A stretch of DNA of 64,000 nucleotides from Nyssa sinensis. Taxonomy: Eukaryota; Streptophyta; Magnoliopsida; Cornales; Nyssaceae. The notes under the pieces were generated by a model, which was given only the letters and a program-made list of their open reading frames with translations, searched no databases and had not been told where the DNA came from. A program made the position numbers and the translations under genes. The DNA lies in contig CM018046.1 of the NCBI GenBank assembly GCA_008638375.1, positions 48,320,126-48,384,125 on the forward strand, given 5' to 3'. Below are positions 22,373 to 35,638 of this stretch, one piece after another; position 1 is the stretch's first letter, and each line of letters begins with the position of its first letter.

Positions 22373-25300
22373 TCAAGCTGGAGCATAGATATTAATCAGG
22401 TCCAGCTTGTTGCAAATATAATCGACTCGAGCCCCATTGAGAGCCTTTATGAAGATATCTCCTAACTGTTCTCCAGTTTTCACGTATCCGATAGAAATCA
22501 AATTTTGCTACAACTTTTCACGAACAAAATGACAGTCAATCTTAATATGCTTAGTCCGTTTATGAAACACAGGATTGGAAGCAATATGGAGCGCCGCTTG
22601 GTTATCACACCACAATTTTGCTGGTATTGAAGCTTTAAGACTAACTTCAATCAAGAGTTGATATATCCACATTATCTCACATACAGATTGTGCCATAGCT
22701 CTATATTCTGATTTTGCACTGGTTCAGGACATAACATTTTGTTTCTTACTCTTCCATGAAATCAAATTTCCTCCAACAAAAACACAGTATCCAGTAGTGG
22801 ATCTGCGGTCAATCTTGGAACCTGCCCAATCTGCATCAGAAAAACATTCGATGTGAGTATGTCCATGATTCTTGTACAGTAACCCTCGTCCAAGAGCTCC
22901 CTTTAAGTAACACAAGATCTGTTCTAACGCTGCCCAATGGTGAACTGTTGGGCAGGACATGAATTGACTGACAATACTAACAGAGTATGCAATATCAGGA
23001 CGTGTCACTGTAAGATAGTTCAACTTTCAACCAGGCTCCTGTATTTTTCAGGATCTTCAAATAAGTCTCCATCTTTCGTGAGTTGTAGGTTGGGAAGCAT
23101 TGGAGCGCTGCACGGCTTAGCCCCCAACTTTCGAGTCTCAGTTAATAGGTCAAGCACATATTTCCTCTGGGATAGGACAATGCCTTTCTTGCTTCTTGTC
23201 ACCTAATTCCCAAGAAATACTTCAACACCCCTAAATCTTTCGTGTGAAACTGGCTATGAAGAAAGGACTTCAAAGATGAAATTGCCACAGTATCACTTCC
23301 AGTAATGACAATATCATCCACATACACAACAAGGAGAATGAGGCCAGATGTAGAATGCTTATAGAAAACTGAGTGGTCAGACTTACTCTTATTCATTCCA
23401 AACTTCTCCACTGCCAAACTAAATTTTCCAAACCAAGCACGGGGACTCTGTTTCAAACTATATAATGACTTACAAAGATGTCAAACTCGCCCACACTCCC
23501 CCTAAGCAACAAATCCAGGTGGTTGCTCCATATACACTTCCTCTTGGAGATCACCATGTAAGAACGCATTTTTGATGTCTAACGGATGTAAAGGCCAATC
23601 ATTAGTAGCTGCCAGAGAAATAAATAAACGAACCGAGGTCAACTTAGCAACGGGGGAGAAAGTATCAGAATAATCCACACCATAAGTCTGAGCATAGCCT
23701 TTAGCCACAAGACGGGCTTTAAGGCGAGCCACGGAACCATCGGAATTGAATTTGACAGCAAACACCCATTTACAGCCAATAGCTTTCTTTCCTGCAGGTA
23801 AAGGCACTAAATCCCAAGTATCATTAGCATCTAAAGCATTCATCTCTTCGATCATAGCATCACGCCATCCTGGATGGGACAAGGCATCATGGACAGTTTT
23901 GGGAAGAGACACAGAATCAAGGGAAGCAACAAAAGAACACAAAGAAGAAGACAAGTTAGCTGATAACTAGTTAAAAAAGTGCATATTTATTCTGTTAACC
24001 CTAGATAGTCTTGCACTTTTATTATTTTAATTTCTTCAATCTATAAGCATTTGCTAGTTAATTCTTATTTTATCTTTTTGCAGAGAAAGCTTGACAAAGT
24101 TGATGATTTGGTGGTGGATTTAGAGCAAAAGGAAAATATTGGGCTTTGAAGTGCATAAAGAAGTGGAAAACAAGTAGTTTTGGGTTAGAAGAGATGCTTG
24201 ACCCATATATGGGTGGACTAGGGCCCATTTTAGCACTACAGACTCTATTTTGGAGTAGTTTAGCCTCCCTTTTTGGGCCCTTAATGTCTAATTACGGGAT
24301 TTTATTCTTTTTTCTTGATTTTCTTATTTTGTGGGGGTAATTTTGGAAAAAGGGAAATATTATTGTGAGCTATGATTTTGGAAAAGAGAGGAGGCCGTTT
24401 TTGGAGATCTTGACGAGGAGAAGAGGAAGGAGACAACTCTAAAGAAGAAGATGAAGAACTCCATGGCTATGGTGGTCTCCTCTTCCACTATCATGGGCTA
24501 AGTTCTCTCATTCCTAGGGTTTAGATGAAACCCTAGTCAAGTAATATTGCTTCTTTGTATTTTTATTTTTGGGTTAATTAGTTTTGGATGTTGATTGTAT
24601 AACGTTGGGATTTTATTAAGGCAATGATCGTATTATTCAGTTTCACATAATCAATTTCTGTGATTTTGTTTATGTGGTTATACAATAGTAATATGTGTAC
24701 ATACATCAAAACCGTAGGACGAGTCATAACTCAGGGAAAACAAATTGTGACTATGACCTAAGAATTAGCGTAGACAATTTATGTTGACCAAAGATGATTC
24801 GTGTTTAGGGTTTTGGTGCGTGATTTTCTTGATGATTGTATTGAGGCTTGTAGCCAAAATACATCTTTTACATCCAAATTTAATGGCCTAAGAATTAATA
24901 CAATTGAAGCTAGTTACAAGATTAGTGGTGGATTCAACACCCTAGGAATTCTCTTTTAATTTGATTCATTGTTAATTCAGTTCAATATTTGCTTTAATTA
25001 TAATTCTCATTTAATTTTAGAAAGAAAATCAACAACAATCAATCTTTATTAATTTGAATTAAAATTAATCTCAATTTTGGTTTTTAAACAATTAACAGTC
25101 TCTGTGGGTTCGACCCTTACTTCTCTACTATACTAGTAGTTTAGTTTGGTAATTTGATTGATTTCTACGACAGATCATTAGCATAAGAAACAAACGATGA
25201 AATAGGATAAGTGCACTGACGCGTACCTTTGCGAAAGGCAATGGGAAGATCAAGATCACCAGCCACAGGATCCGATGGCAAAGAAGAAACCTGTGCGGGA

Positions 25301-27709
25301 CATGGAGCAGATGGGTCTCGTCGTTGGGAATAGACATAGCAAATAGGAGGTGGTGGGGAATGGTGGGGTAACAGGGGAAGGAGCTACAGTAGAGGGCAGA
25401 GAGGTGATAGTATAAACCAACAGATCATTATCCTCCCCCTGACTCGAAGGAGTAGAAGCAGCAGGGAAAAAAGGAAGATGTTCGAGAAAGGTAACATCAG
25501 CGGACGCAAGATACTTGTGAAGGCTAGGACAGTAGCATCGATACCCCTTTTGTAGACGAGAGTAACCCAGAAAAACACATTTTAAAGACTTGAGATCTAA
25601 TTTAGTGACCTGGGGACGAACATCACGAGTAAAACAAGTACTACCAAAGATCCGGGGTGCAATAGGAAACAAGGGTTTAGTAGGAAAAAGGACATTGTAA
25701 GGGATCTCACCATTAATAACAGAGGAAGGCATGCGATTAATCAAAAAATAGGCTGTGGAAACTGCATCAGCCCAAAATTGTTTAAGAACGTGCATTTGGA
25801 ATAAGAGGGCCCTTGACTTGTCTCAAGAAGATGCCTATTTTTCTTTTCAGCCACACCGTTCTGAGATGGTGTGTCAATACAAGAGGATTGGTGAAGAATG
25901 CCATTTTGAATTATATAGGCTTGAAAGGAATCGGAAAAATATTATTTGTCATTATCACTCCGTAATGTATGCATAGAAACATTAAATTGTGTTTTAATTT
26001 CAGCACAAAAGGCACTAAAATGGGAAAATAATTCAGAACGATTTTTCATTAAGTAAAGCCAAGTCACATGAGAAAAATCATCAACAAAAGAAACAAAATA
26101 TCAAAATCCAGTAGTAGACACAACAGGACACGGACCCCAAACATCTGAATGGAATATCTCAAAGGGAAAACTAGCCCATTTATTGACTCGAGGGACTGAC
26201 GGCAACTGATGATGTTTGGCAAACTGACATGACTCACAATCTAAGGAAGATACATGATGAAACTGAGGACATAATTTCTTCAACAAAGGCAAAGAAGGAT
26301 GTCCCAACCAACAATGTGCTTCAAATGGAGTGACGACACTGGAACATGCAATAGGGCCTAGGCACCTGGGTATCCAGAATGTAGAGAGCACCGGATTCAT
26401 ATCCTTTACCAATAATTTTTTTCGTCATAAGATCCTGAAAAAAAAATGATCAAGAAAAAATGAGATGCTACAATTCAGGGTACGAGTAAGTTTACTTACA
26501 GACATTAAATTAAAAGAGAATCGTGGTAGACTCAAGACAGAAGACATCGAAATTAATAGAGTTGGATTAACAGTACCAGACCCAAGCACAGAAGAGGTGA
26601 AACCATCTGCTAAAGTAACATTAGAAGGAGATGTGTGTGACTGAAAAGTGGAGAAAAGACTAGAATTACCTGTCATATGATCTGTAGCACCAGAATCAAT
26701 GACCCATTGTGAGGAAGAGGAAAGAAGACACGTATTTGGTTTACCTAACTCAGGCAATGGCAGTGACAGGTGGAGATGAATGCTGCAATGCTGCTTGATA
26801 CTGAGTGAATTTAGCGAATGCATCTGCAGAGACTGTAATGGTCGGCTCAGATGTGCTAGGTGTAGGAGTAACCGCAAGATGGGCTGAATGAGACTTCTGA
26901 GACTCATTTTGCAATTTCTTACACGTGCATTTGGTATGGCCCTGCTCATGACAATAATAACATACAATTTCCCCTGCATCCTGACTACTTGTACCTCCTC
27001 CTCTGTTCTTAGGATAAGATCGTCCAGTGTCAGATCCACCATGATGATTGACAAGAGCACTAGAAGCATGAACAGATGGAGCAACAGATGTACTAGTAGC
27101 TGTGCGAAGTACCTTAGTGAAGACCTCATAGGAGAGAGGAAATCTCAGCACTAGAGAGAATCTGAGATTTAGCAATCTCAAACTGAGAATTAAGGCCAGC
27201 CAAGAAACTCATTATTGCCATTTGCTCCCGTTGAGCTTGTTGGACTTTGACATCAGGACTGAAAGGTAACAAGACATTCAATTCTTCATAGATTCGTTTG
27301 AAATTCATAAAATAGGCCTGAAGAGAGTGATCTTGTTGTTCAGCTTGGTAAAAGCCATTACAAACCTCATAGATACGTGACAGATTGCCCTTTCTAGAAT
27401 ACAGAAATTCTAAATATTCCATCAATTCTTTAACATACTCACAGTGATTAATCAGGCTAACAACCTCGGTGTCAATAGAGTTTCTGATTTGCAAGAACAA
27501 GCGAGCATCATCTCTCAACCACTCCTGGCGAAGTATTATCCGTGGGAGGATCAGCCGTGAGATGATTTTCCTTAGAAATGCTCCGCAAATAAATCCTGAC
27601 GGTCTTACACCAATCGAAATAATTAGGGATCAGTTAACTTGTGTTCAGTGATTCTGGACATCATGGGAATAATATCTGTCACAACCAAACTCTTCTGTTC
27701 ATCAGCCAT
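22373..27709 (-). pseudogene. Copia gag-pol polyprotein, inactivated
   Basis: In minus-strand order: a gag start at 27709 (MADEQKSLVV); a capsid-like region; a CX2CX4HX4C zinc knuckle in CYYCHEQGHTKCTC (ORF 26750-27181); the protease motif VIDSGATDH; a GAG-pre-integrase segment with HCWLGHPS; an integrase region (25256-25795); reverse transcriptase with [11 protein letters not shown] and YVDD; and RNase H with SDADWAGS. The natural end is the TGA at 22373-22375. The frame is broken by several single-base shifts (one soon after the gag start), by stops such as the one near 22508, and by the insertion at 23961-25177. It cannot make a full polyprotein. Confidence 0.93.
23961..25177. mobile_element. 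Nested 1.2-kb insertion, probable solo LTR
   Basis: This block interrupts the copia pol frame. It begins TGATAACTAG, ends CAGATCA and is flanked by the perfect 5-bp repeat TTAGC (23956-23960 and 25178-25182). Taking out the block and one repeat makes the copia peptide run on continuously (...[10 protein letters not shown]...). TG...CA ends, a 5-bp duplication, no coding sequence and an LTR-like length point to a solo LTR of another retrotransposon family. A small non-autonomous element is the alternative. Confidence 0.8.
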
Positions 27710-28185
27710 AGAGATCTAACACAGAAGAAATACAGAGACCACCTAAGGAATTACAAAAAAAAGAAATTCACGAACAACCGTGAAGCAAACAAGGCAATCA
27801 GAGTGCCCAAACGAATTGCTACCAAGCAACCAACTACACAGAAGTGCCGAAGAGAGAGAGACGACTCCAGGAAGAGTGATCGGAAGTCGAGGCGCAGTCA
27901 CACGCGCCTCCACGCGCCGACGCGTGAGATTAGTGACGAGCCTGAAATCTTCTAGTGGCGCGTGAGGCTCACGCGCGTGATTTCTGGTGACCTGGACTTT
28001 GGGAACCGACCGATCGGCAGGTGGTGATGCTCTCCTGGCTGGCGGTGAGACAAAGTGGTCACTCGAACAAGGCGACCTAAGTGTTTCCCTAATTCTGCTC
28101 ACTGTGGGCAGAGTGGTCGGAAACCAGAGAAGAAGAAAAGAAGAAAAGGCCGAAGGAAAATTTTCTAACCCTGACTCTGATACCA

Positions 28186-28366
28186 TGAAACCAAGAAAGA
28201 AAAATGATTCTCTATCTTATTCCATTCAAAATATACAAGTATATTTATACACAAATTGAGAGACTAAACTAGGAAAGTAGACTAATTAGAATCCCTATGA
28301 TTGAGCCTATACAGTCAACCCTACAGCATGTATATTCTAGAATAATCCTATGTATATTCTATAACA
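28186..28366 (-). repeat. Copia 5' LTR (181 bp)
   Basis: The pair of 22185-22365. The primer-binding site TGGTATCAGAG follows it on the minus strand. Confidence 0.95.
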
Positions 28367-28371
28367 CTAAC

Positions 28372-29181
28372 GTTACAATAGGTAGATCCAGGAGGAAAGC
28401 TGTTATTCCATCCTCAAGCCATTGCCCAGTTACTCGTTCCCTTTCAGAGGAACATAACAAAACGGCATCTCTATTAACTGCAAGGCCAACTCTCCATCAC
28501 TTGAATAACAAATCATTGGCTTCTGTTTAATTAAAGTAAATTGGGTTGTCACTGCAATGATGATTAATGAATTGGGTTTTCTTCTTTGCCTCCTTGAATT
28601 AGAATTATATTCATTTCACAGTATTTTTATTACCATTTACATCTGAATTATGAAAATTAATTTGAAACCAATAACAGACATATATATACTCTTAGGTAAT
28701 TTTACCTTGAAGATATTTCCTGCAAGAAGATGAAACTATTGTTATACCAAATCTGCTTCTAATGACAATTTCAAGGAAAGATTAGTCTTTTTTCGAAGAA
28801 AATTGTGAAGTAAAGCATTTAATGTTGTGTGCTAAAGATTGTTCTACAATTCTTCTTTGCACTTCCTGAAAATTATAAACTCAAGATGGAAGCAAATCCA
28901 AGAGAGCAAACTGTTCTACAATGCTGTAATTTAAACAAAAGCTAGAGGATTGCATACATGCAATGCAAATGGCACTGTCATCTGATTTGCTTTTTAAACA
29001 CAGTTCTGCATAGCTTCTGAGAAAATTCACCAACTAATAACAGTGTAAGTAATTTTTCATGAAATTAATCACTGATACAGAATGTTGCATTGTGAATCCT
29101 GGAGCTCCTGATGATCTTAATTTATCACATATATCCTACCAAAATATGCATAAAATTAACTTGAGAATCTATTGAAGCCTT
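28372..29181. other. Intergenic DNA downstream of the second CASP-like gene
   Basis: No gene is supported. An open frame over about 28380-28530 continues from the possible old LTR and may be retrotransposon debris. The last part is probably the 3' UTR of the CASP-like gene. Confidence 0.4.
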
Positions 29182-29914
29182 CTACACAAGCAGAGGATTT
29201 AGGGCAGTGTGGATGGAATAGAGAAGGAGCAGCATATAAATTACTACTCCAATGAAGCCAACAGCTAGAGCTACTGATACATGGTTGCAGTACTTCGGGA
29301 CTTGGCCGCAGATGGGTAGCCAACCAGCTTGAGAATTCCCCTTCTTGCCAACATAAGCAATAGCCAAGGCTGCTGATATGCTTGATGTAAGTAACATTGT
29401 GAAAATCTAGTCCAAAGAAATTTGTCGCATTAGTTAAAATCTTATACTTGTAACTATTAGTTCATTGAGGCTAAATCACACTGCCACAGCATTAATGGAC
29501 ACACACACATACAAATATATAAACAGAGGAAATGGTTGGTTAATTACCACATCCAAGGCAACAACTAATCGCCAGAGCATACTCTTTGGAGGAAGAAAAA
29601 GAACTAGAAAGCTGTAAACGCCTCCAATAACATTTGCAATCACAAAGTACCTGCAACATGCTTTTAGTCACTGATACAAAGAAGAAAAACAACAGGAAGA
29701 GAAAGGTAACAACTAAAATTACAATACCAAAGTTGAAAACAAAGAGAAATGAAGCTTACTTAAAGGCTGGTGTGTTGCTATACTTTGCTTCGAAAGATAC
29801 AGCAAAAAATTTAGCTTTCTCATGACTAGTAACCATGACAATGGCTGCCGAAAGGGTTGCCCCCAAAGCTAAAAGCCTTAGCAGAAGACTGAAAATCCTC
29901 TTGGCCTTGGCCAT
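29182..29914 (-). CDS. CASP-like membrane protein (CASPL1-type), second copy
   Basis: Exons 29914-29760, 29650-29548 and 29406-29182 encode 160 residues with GT-AG introns. Four membrane spans are evident: [20 protein letters not shown] (conserved Arg), [40 protein letters not shown] (conserved Asp) and [20 protein letters not shown]. The second outer loop has the cysteine pair in [12 protein letters not shown]. Exon 2 length and phases equal those of the copy at 18083-19870, so the two arose by tandem duplication; about 9 kb now separates them, most of it the copia element. Like other CASP-like proteins it should oligomerise in the plasma membrane; its specific role is not known. Confidence 0.9.
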
Positions 29915-31388
29915 GGAGAAGAGCAACAAAGAGTTCTGAGGTTGAAGGGAACTGGGGTTCTCACTTCAGGGAATGTTTGAATTTAATGCTCGGAAGGGAT
30001 GCATATGATGGGTAAGAGTGTTAGGAAGGCAGATATGTGGGTGGTGCACTAGTATTCATTCCTCTATATGTTTTTGTTAGTTGAAATTCTCAACTGCCTC
30101 CCCCACCTCCCAGTTGATGATTTTCTCTCCATTTTCAGCTACTTGGACTTTCATGTGTACTGGCCTTCTCCCTTAATATTGTCAAATAAAGGTGAAGTAC
30201 GAAAAATCTTAAACTTGGGAAGGATAAAAACATAAATTAAAGAGGTATATTAAAAAAATTTGAGAAATATTAAAAAAGTTTCAAATTTAGAGCCCCCCCC
30301 CCCAACCCACCCAAAGCCTGCTCTAGCCTCATCCCTAATGATAGTACAAACTCGAGTTTATATAAGATAAGATTTTTTAATTATTAAATAATACATTAAT
30401 TAAATTTTCATTCATTTTAATCACTTTTTTTTTTTTTTAATTCTTAGACCATTTAAAGATTAAAAGACCTTACTGCATATATGCCCAGTTTGTATTGATT
30501 TCAATGGGTAGCACTGAATTTGAAAACTTCATCAATTTGATCCGTGAGTTAATTGGAAGGTAGAGCGACAATTAGTGCAGTGAGAAAACAGAAAGCACAA
30601 TTAATTAAGCACTCGTGGGTATTAACATCCTTATTACTATTTTTTCAAAAGTAGTTGCACCAAAAATGAAACTTGAGGTTGAGCTTTCTTAATCATGACA
30701 ATTTCAATTGAATACATGTCACTTCATTTCTTAAGATTAAAAGGTTGGAATTTAACTAACTAATTATGTGAAATTCGGGGAGTACCCGTACAATCATTAT
30801 CAAGCTTGATAAGTAATCATTTCAGAGAAATCCATAAAATTATTATATAATCCTACACGAAAAGGAAACATTTGCCTACATTAGAAGTCAAAGAGAAAGG
30901 CCCGTTTGGCAGCATTTTCCGCCCCAAGTTTGGTGTTTGGGTAATTGAATAACGTTTGTTCCTTTGGTATAGTGCCTGGCTAAGCTTCCTTTCATGATGC
31001 GGTTGTGGTGGGGCACGTGTTATAACTTCTTTTTCCGCGTTGCAGAATCGGCCTTAAATGTTCAAAAGGGCGTTGCAATGTTACTGTTTTGTCATCTTTA
31101 CATATATATAACTTTATTATATTTTTATATATAGAAAGTATTTATTAAATAAAGGGTAAAATAGAAAACAGAGAAGGACAGGAATAACTGATATCATTAT
31201 CAAAATGAAGTGACTTATCTATCCGGTGACAGTCAGGACAACAATTGAAAGCATTATGATCGTTTTTGTCATGAATACTGTAATGTGTATCAAAATTCTT
31301 ACAATATTAAATTCCATCTGAGCCAAAAAAACAAAACTTGAATGAATGCTTGGTCTGTATCTTAAGCCCTCAGCCTGTCGATTTAGAA
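29915..31388. other. Intergenic DNA, no gene seen
   Basis: Contains the presumed promoter of the second CASP-like gene and the 3' flank of the 31389 gene. AT-rich, with a poly-C run near 30292 and poly-T near 30428. Confidence 0.5.
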
Positions 31389-32939
31389 TTATAGTACTTC
31401 AGGAACTTGAATGGCATTAAGATCATCAAGAAAGTTCCTAAGAAGCAATCCAATGTTATCTGCTACATGCAGTTCTGCTTCAACTAATTTCTTAAGGCGT
31501 TCTAGCTGCTCAACACAACTCTTATTCTTGCCAGCATCTTCTGCAATTTTCTCTTTCAGTTTGTTTCCCACCAACTGATAAGAACTGCAATTCTGCACAA
31601 AAGAAAATTCCTTAGTTGTCCCATTTCAACTCATGCCATTAAATGTTAAGATTGCAGCGAAACAAATACATTTATGGAAACAAATATGTCTATTGAATCA
31701 TTATCACATACCAGAGGACATGCAGTGAATGTTTGCTCAGAGAAACTTTGATACTCAGGGGATTCATGTTTACAATCGATTACATTCTCTGTCACAGTAC
31801 TTGTTTCAACACTAGGAGCATCTGTGGTCTGCAAAAGGTTGTCCATCAAAATTGAATCTTGACCAGTACTCTCATTCAGTGAGGATAAAACTAAACTTTC
31901 CCCCAAATCACGATCACATACAGCATGACATGCTGAGATTATTTGATCTCTTCCAGTACCAGTTTCAACACCGGGATCATCCGGTGAATGCAAAAGCTTA
32001 CTCTGATTTTCCTCAAACCTTGAGCCCATCAAAGTTGAATCTGCCTGGGTATTATCATTTAGTGAGAATAAAACTTCATGACTTTTGCTTATATCAGGAC
32101 CACTTACCAGAGGACATGCAGGGATTATTTGCTCTTTCACAGTATTAGTTTCAACACCAGGAGAATTTGGTGTCTGCAAAATTCTACTCTCATTTTCCTC
32201 AGACCCTGAGCCCATCAAAGTTGAATCCACCCCAGCATTCCCTTTCAGTGAGGGAAAAACTTCGTCATTTTCATGTGATTTCAGCACTATCTCATGTGAT
32301 GATTCCACAATATAGTCATATGATGATGGCATCAGTTTCAGGTCATTTTCTTTCAAACCCAATCCAACCACATCTTCATTCACTAAATTTTCAATATTAC
32401 TTAACCCCTCGGATGATGCAACAACTGGTTTTGCCAAACCAGCAACATCAAGTGTTTCAATGGCTGAAATATTAGCCTCGACGGCAGGAGGGATAGAAGA
32501 GAAGAGCACATCATCTGTAAAAGAGAACCATGTCACATTTCACAGGTACCCATTTATTTAGTTTGACAAGAAAATAGAAAACAGAAAACAGATTCCGAAT
32601 TGGAGAAGGCAGATTATCAGTAATCCAAAAACTGACTTCTTGTACTAAAACTCTATTACTCAAACCACATCAATTGATTTTGGTTCTTGATACAAATCTT
32701 TGGTGGGAAAGCATTTTCCTGGAGTATCTGAGACTGAATGTTAAAATCTGTCCAAGTTATTGGGTTTGGAAAAAGATAGTAAGGAACACAGTAACGTACT
32801 TACCAGAAGAAAAAAAATGGAAGGAAAAAAAAAACGCACACACACACACAGTACCTTGAGAGCTTGTTTCATTGTTGACATTGGCATCCTTTTCCTGCCT
32901 TTTCTTGGCAGCTCTTCTCTTCTTTGGACCCGAAGGCAT
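31389..32939 (-). CDS. Unrecognised acidic protein with three internal repeats
   Basis: Exons 32939-32855, 32514-31712 and 31592-31389 join in frame with GT-AG borders and give 363 residues. The N-terminus MPSGPKKRRAAKKRQEK is very basic and could be a nuclear or RNA-binding tail. I have an impression of similar starts in uncharacterised plant proteins but cannot name a family. The middle is acidic and Ser/Glu/Asp-rich and holds three related units of 55-65 residues (about 108-165, 173-227, 232-296), with shared words DSTLMGS, PGVET and ACPLV. The last exon is likely helical or coiled coil (KLKEKIAEDAGKNKSC..., LERLKKLVEAEL). The start is the first ATG of the only frame that fits. No function is proposed. 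Confidence 0.75.
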
Positions 32940-35638
32940 TGCTGTAAGTTGTGTAATAAGAATTGTAGATGTGTTATTTTATAGGGGGAAAGAGAATTAA
33001 AGATGAGGTTCTATTGGAATTCCAGGGAAAATTTAGAAGTGTTATTTTTCAAGAGAAATGCATGCTTATAAATATATAATTCCAATGCAGAGTGAGGTGG
33101 GGAATTGGAAAAGGCGTGACACTGGGGAAGTGGATCAGGCAATTGGGCAGTAGAACATGAATAGTCAGCAATTTGCTAGCCCTTTGGATCTTCCATGATT
33201 CATCATCAAATAAATGATGACAATGTTTTATAAATCACCATAACGTAAAGTCTTAAAGTAGAGAAAAAGAAAAAAAAAACAGTTCATGACATGAGTTCAT
33301 CTTGAAACAAGTGCAGATTCAATTTATGCATATATACCAGTTCGATTCTCAAACGGTTTGAACTTCCCAAGGAACAATCTGCATAATTCTGAATGAACAG
33401 TGCCAGTTCTGCAATATAATATGAACAAAATTCTATTAATAGAATTAATTTTTTTTTTTCGTGGATTCTTTATAAATTTTTTTTTGTACAATTAAATTTT
33501 TATTAATCTTAAACTTTTAATTTAATTATAATATAAATACAAAAAATTTAGATATATATATATATATTTTTTGTAAAATTAGACTTTTATTAATCTTAGA
33601 CTTTTAATTTGATTACACTATAAATATATAAAATTTGAAGTATTCTCTTTAAGTGAGCTCTAAAACGATTGTTTTGATGATTTTATGATTGAACCGGTAT
33701 TGACTAAGAGACTCGCAAATTCACATTTTTTAAAATAAAATTACACAAATGTATTTGATAAAAAATAAATATAATGACTTTTTTACATGTAATCTTTTAA
33801 AATGAAACTTTTAAAAGTCTTTGGCTGAAAATAAATATAATAAATTTTTTTACATGCATGTAATGATAATTTATTAATTTCACCTTTCAAAACATAACTT
33901 TCAAATGTCTTTGGTTGAAAATCAATGTAAATTTTTTTTTACATATAATGATAATTTATTAGTTTCACTTTTATTTACATTTTTGTTTTTAAAATCCTTA
34001 TTTTCTCACGAATTGCCTTTGGTTCATCGTTTTTCACATTTGTGAATTTCTAAACAGTAAAGTCATGTCTAGACGATCGAATAAAAATGTAAAATTAAAT
34101 AAAATAATTATATACTACCAGTTATACACAAGTAGAATATAAATATTTTACATGATATAATTGTCAAAGTTGATTGAAGATATTAAATATAAGATAAAAT
34201 AAGAATTATCTTATCTCACTGTCTAAACGAGAGATAGGTTGGTTACGATGTTTTGGACTTCAAAATGCATTTTGAAACCCTTCTTCAAAAGGGCCTTAAT
34301 TTTAGTTGTGATATTTTCAAAAATAAAAGCAATAAATTAAGAAAAATGGTTTTGGTATACCCTAATATGAGAGTGCACACAGATTCAATTTGAGAGGAAT
34401 TTGAAATATATCCGACTTTAAACTGATTCTAAAATTTTAGAATCATAATCGAATTGAGAGCTTGATGGAATTGATCAAACCTATCCAAAAAAATAAATAA
34501 ATAAATTTCAAATGAAGTTGGGTTGGATTTTATATATTATACTTATGAGGCACGCCACTTGGATGTAGATTGTTTGGAAACACATTTGTCCGTATAACTG
34601 TGTAACGCTGTAAGCCTTTACAAACATATTTTCTTTGAATTTATTGAACATTTAAATTGAATTTAGGATTTCTTTTGAACATTTAAATTATACAATTGTT
34701 GGTGAAATTAATTTTTATTCAATGATTTCTGCCATACTATATGTAAATGCTAATAATTTTATTTTAGTAAAATATAAACTTCCTAAAAATTTCCTTTATA
34801 CAAAATTGAAATTAACTTAACTAGTTATATTTTTATTCAATGATTTCTGCCATACTATATTTAAATCAAAACTAAATTTTCTAAGTTGATTCATAAGATT
34901 TAGAACTGAACCAATTCAATTTTTTTTTAAGGGACCAAACCATCTCAACCCGTTGAAGTTTCAAGCCAAGTTCGTTTGGATTTACAATTTTTTGACTTTT
35001 TATTTTAATTTTTGCATCCCTACCTTAACTTGTTTAGATATGTTTTTGTTTTTATTATTGTTAATATTTTAAAAAGTAAAAATATTGAGCATTTTAAAAT
35101 TATATTAATTTTTAAATAACTTTTATTTTTTATTATAATGAAATCAAAATTTGTAAAATACAAAAAATTATTTTTATTACTTTCTAAAAAAGGGATCTAT
35201 TTTAAAAATCAATTTCAAAATAACTTTTGAAATGCATTACTTATTTTGTCAGTATTTTATTTTATTTTTCTGTTTTGCAAAAAAAAAAAATTAGTTTTTA
35301 AAACAAGACCAACAGAGTTTTAATAAAAAAAATTTTAAAACAGACTTTAATAAAGATTTTTATTTTTGAGGAAATCTTTATTTATTTTGTATTGTTTTTT
35401 CAGAAACGCTCCATCAAGTCAAATACATAATCCGTATAATTTTGATTATTTTGAACATCGTCTGGTTCGCTGTTGGACTGGCACGTCCTACCATGGTTGC
35501 CAAACAGTTTTGAGTGTGCGATGAAAACTTGAATTTGCAGACGGGTTTGGGGTTTTTCTGAATTCACTTTTCTCATCAAACGAACGAAAATTTTTGATTA
35601 AAAACCCTAACAGTTTTCCCACTTAACAAACAAGTGAA
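32940..35638. other. AT-rich intergenic DNA, no gene seen
   Basis: It lies between two divergent genes, so promoters should be near 32940-33200 and 35300-35638. Between them are poly-T runs, imperfect repeats at 33765-33980 and a 30-bp direct repeat (34713-34742 and 34831-34860). Confidence 0.5.
33765..33980. repeat. Imperfect tandem repeats of about 75 bp, three copies
   Basis: Words such as ctttggctgaaaat/ctttggttgaaaat, ttttttacat and gataatttatta recur three times in the same order. Confidence 0.5.

Larger units (their letters stand above)
22185..28366 (-). mobile_element. Ty1/copia LTR retrotransposon, minus orientation
   Basis: The element has two 181-bp LTRs (22185-22365 and 28186-28366) that differ at 4 positions by eye, about 2%. 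It is flanked by a perfect 5-bp target duplication CTAAC (22180-22184 and 28367-28371). On the minus strand the primer-binding site TGGTATCAGAG directly follows the right LTR, matching initiator tRNA-Met, and a GAGGGGGAG polypurine tract precedes the left LTR. The internal order gag, protease, integrase, reverse transcriptase, RNase H is that of copia. It is 6182 bp long, of which 1217 bp plus one 5-bp repeat come from a nested insertion. It lies between the two CASP-like genes. Confidence 0.95.

Noticed and set aside
27743..28186. 147-codon minus-strand frame rich in Arg and Pro
   Set aside because: It is the untranslated leader of the copia element between the primer-binding site and gag.
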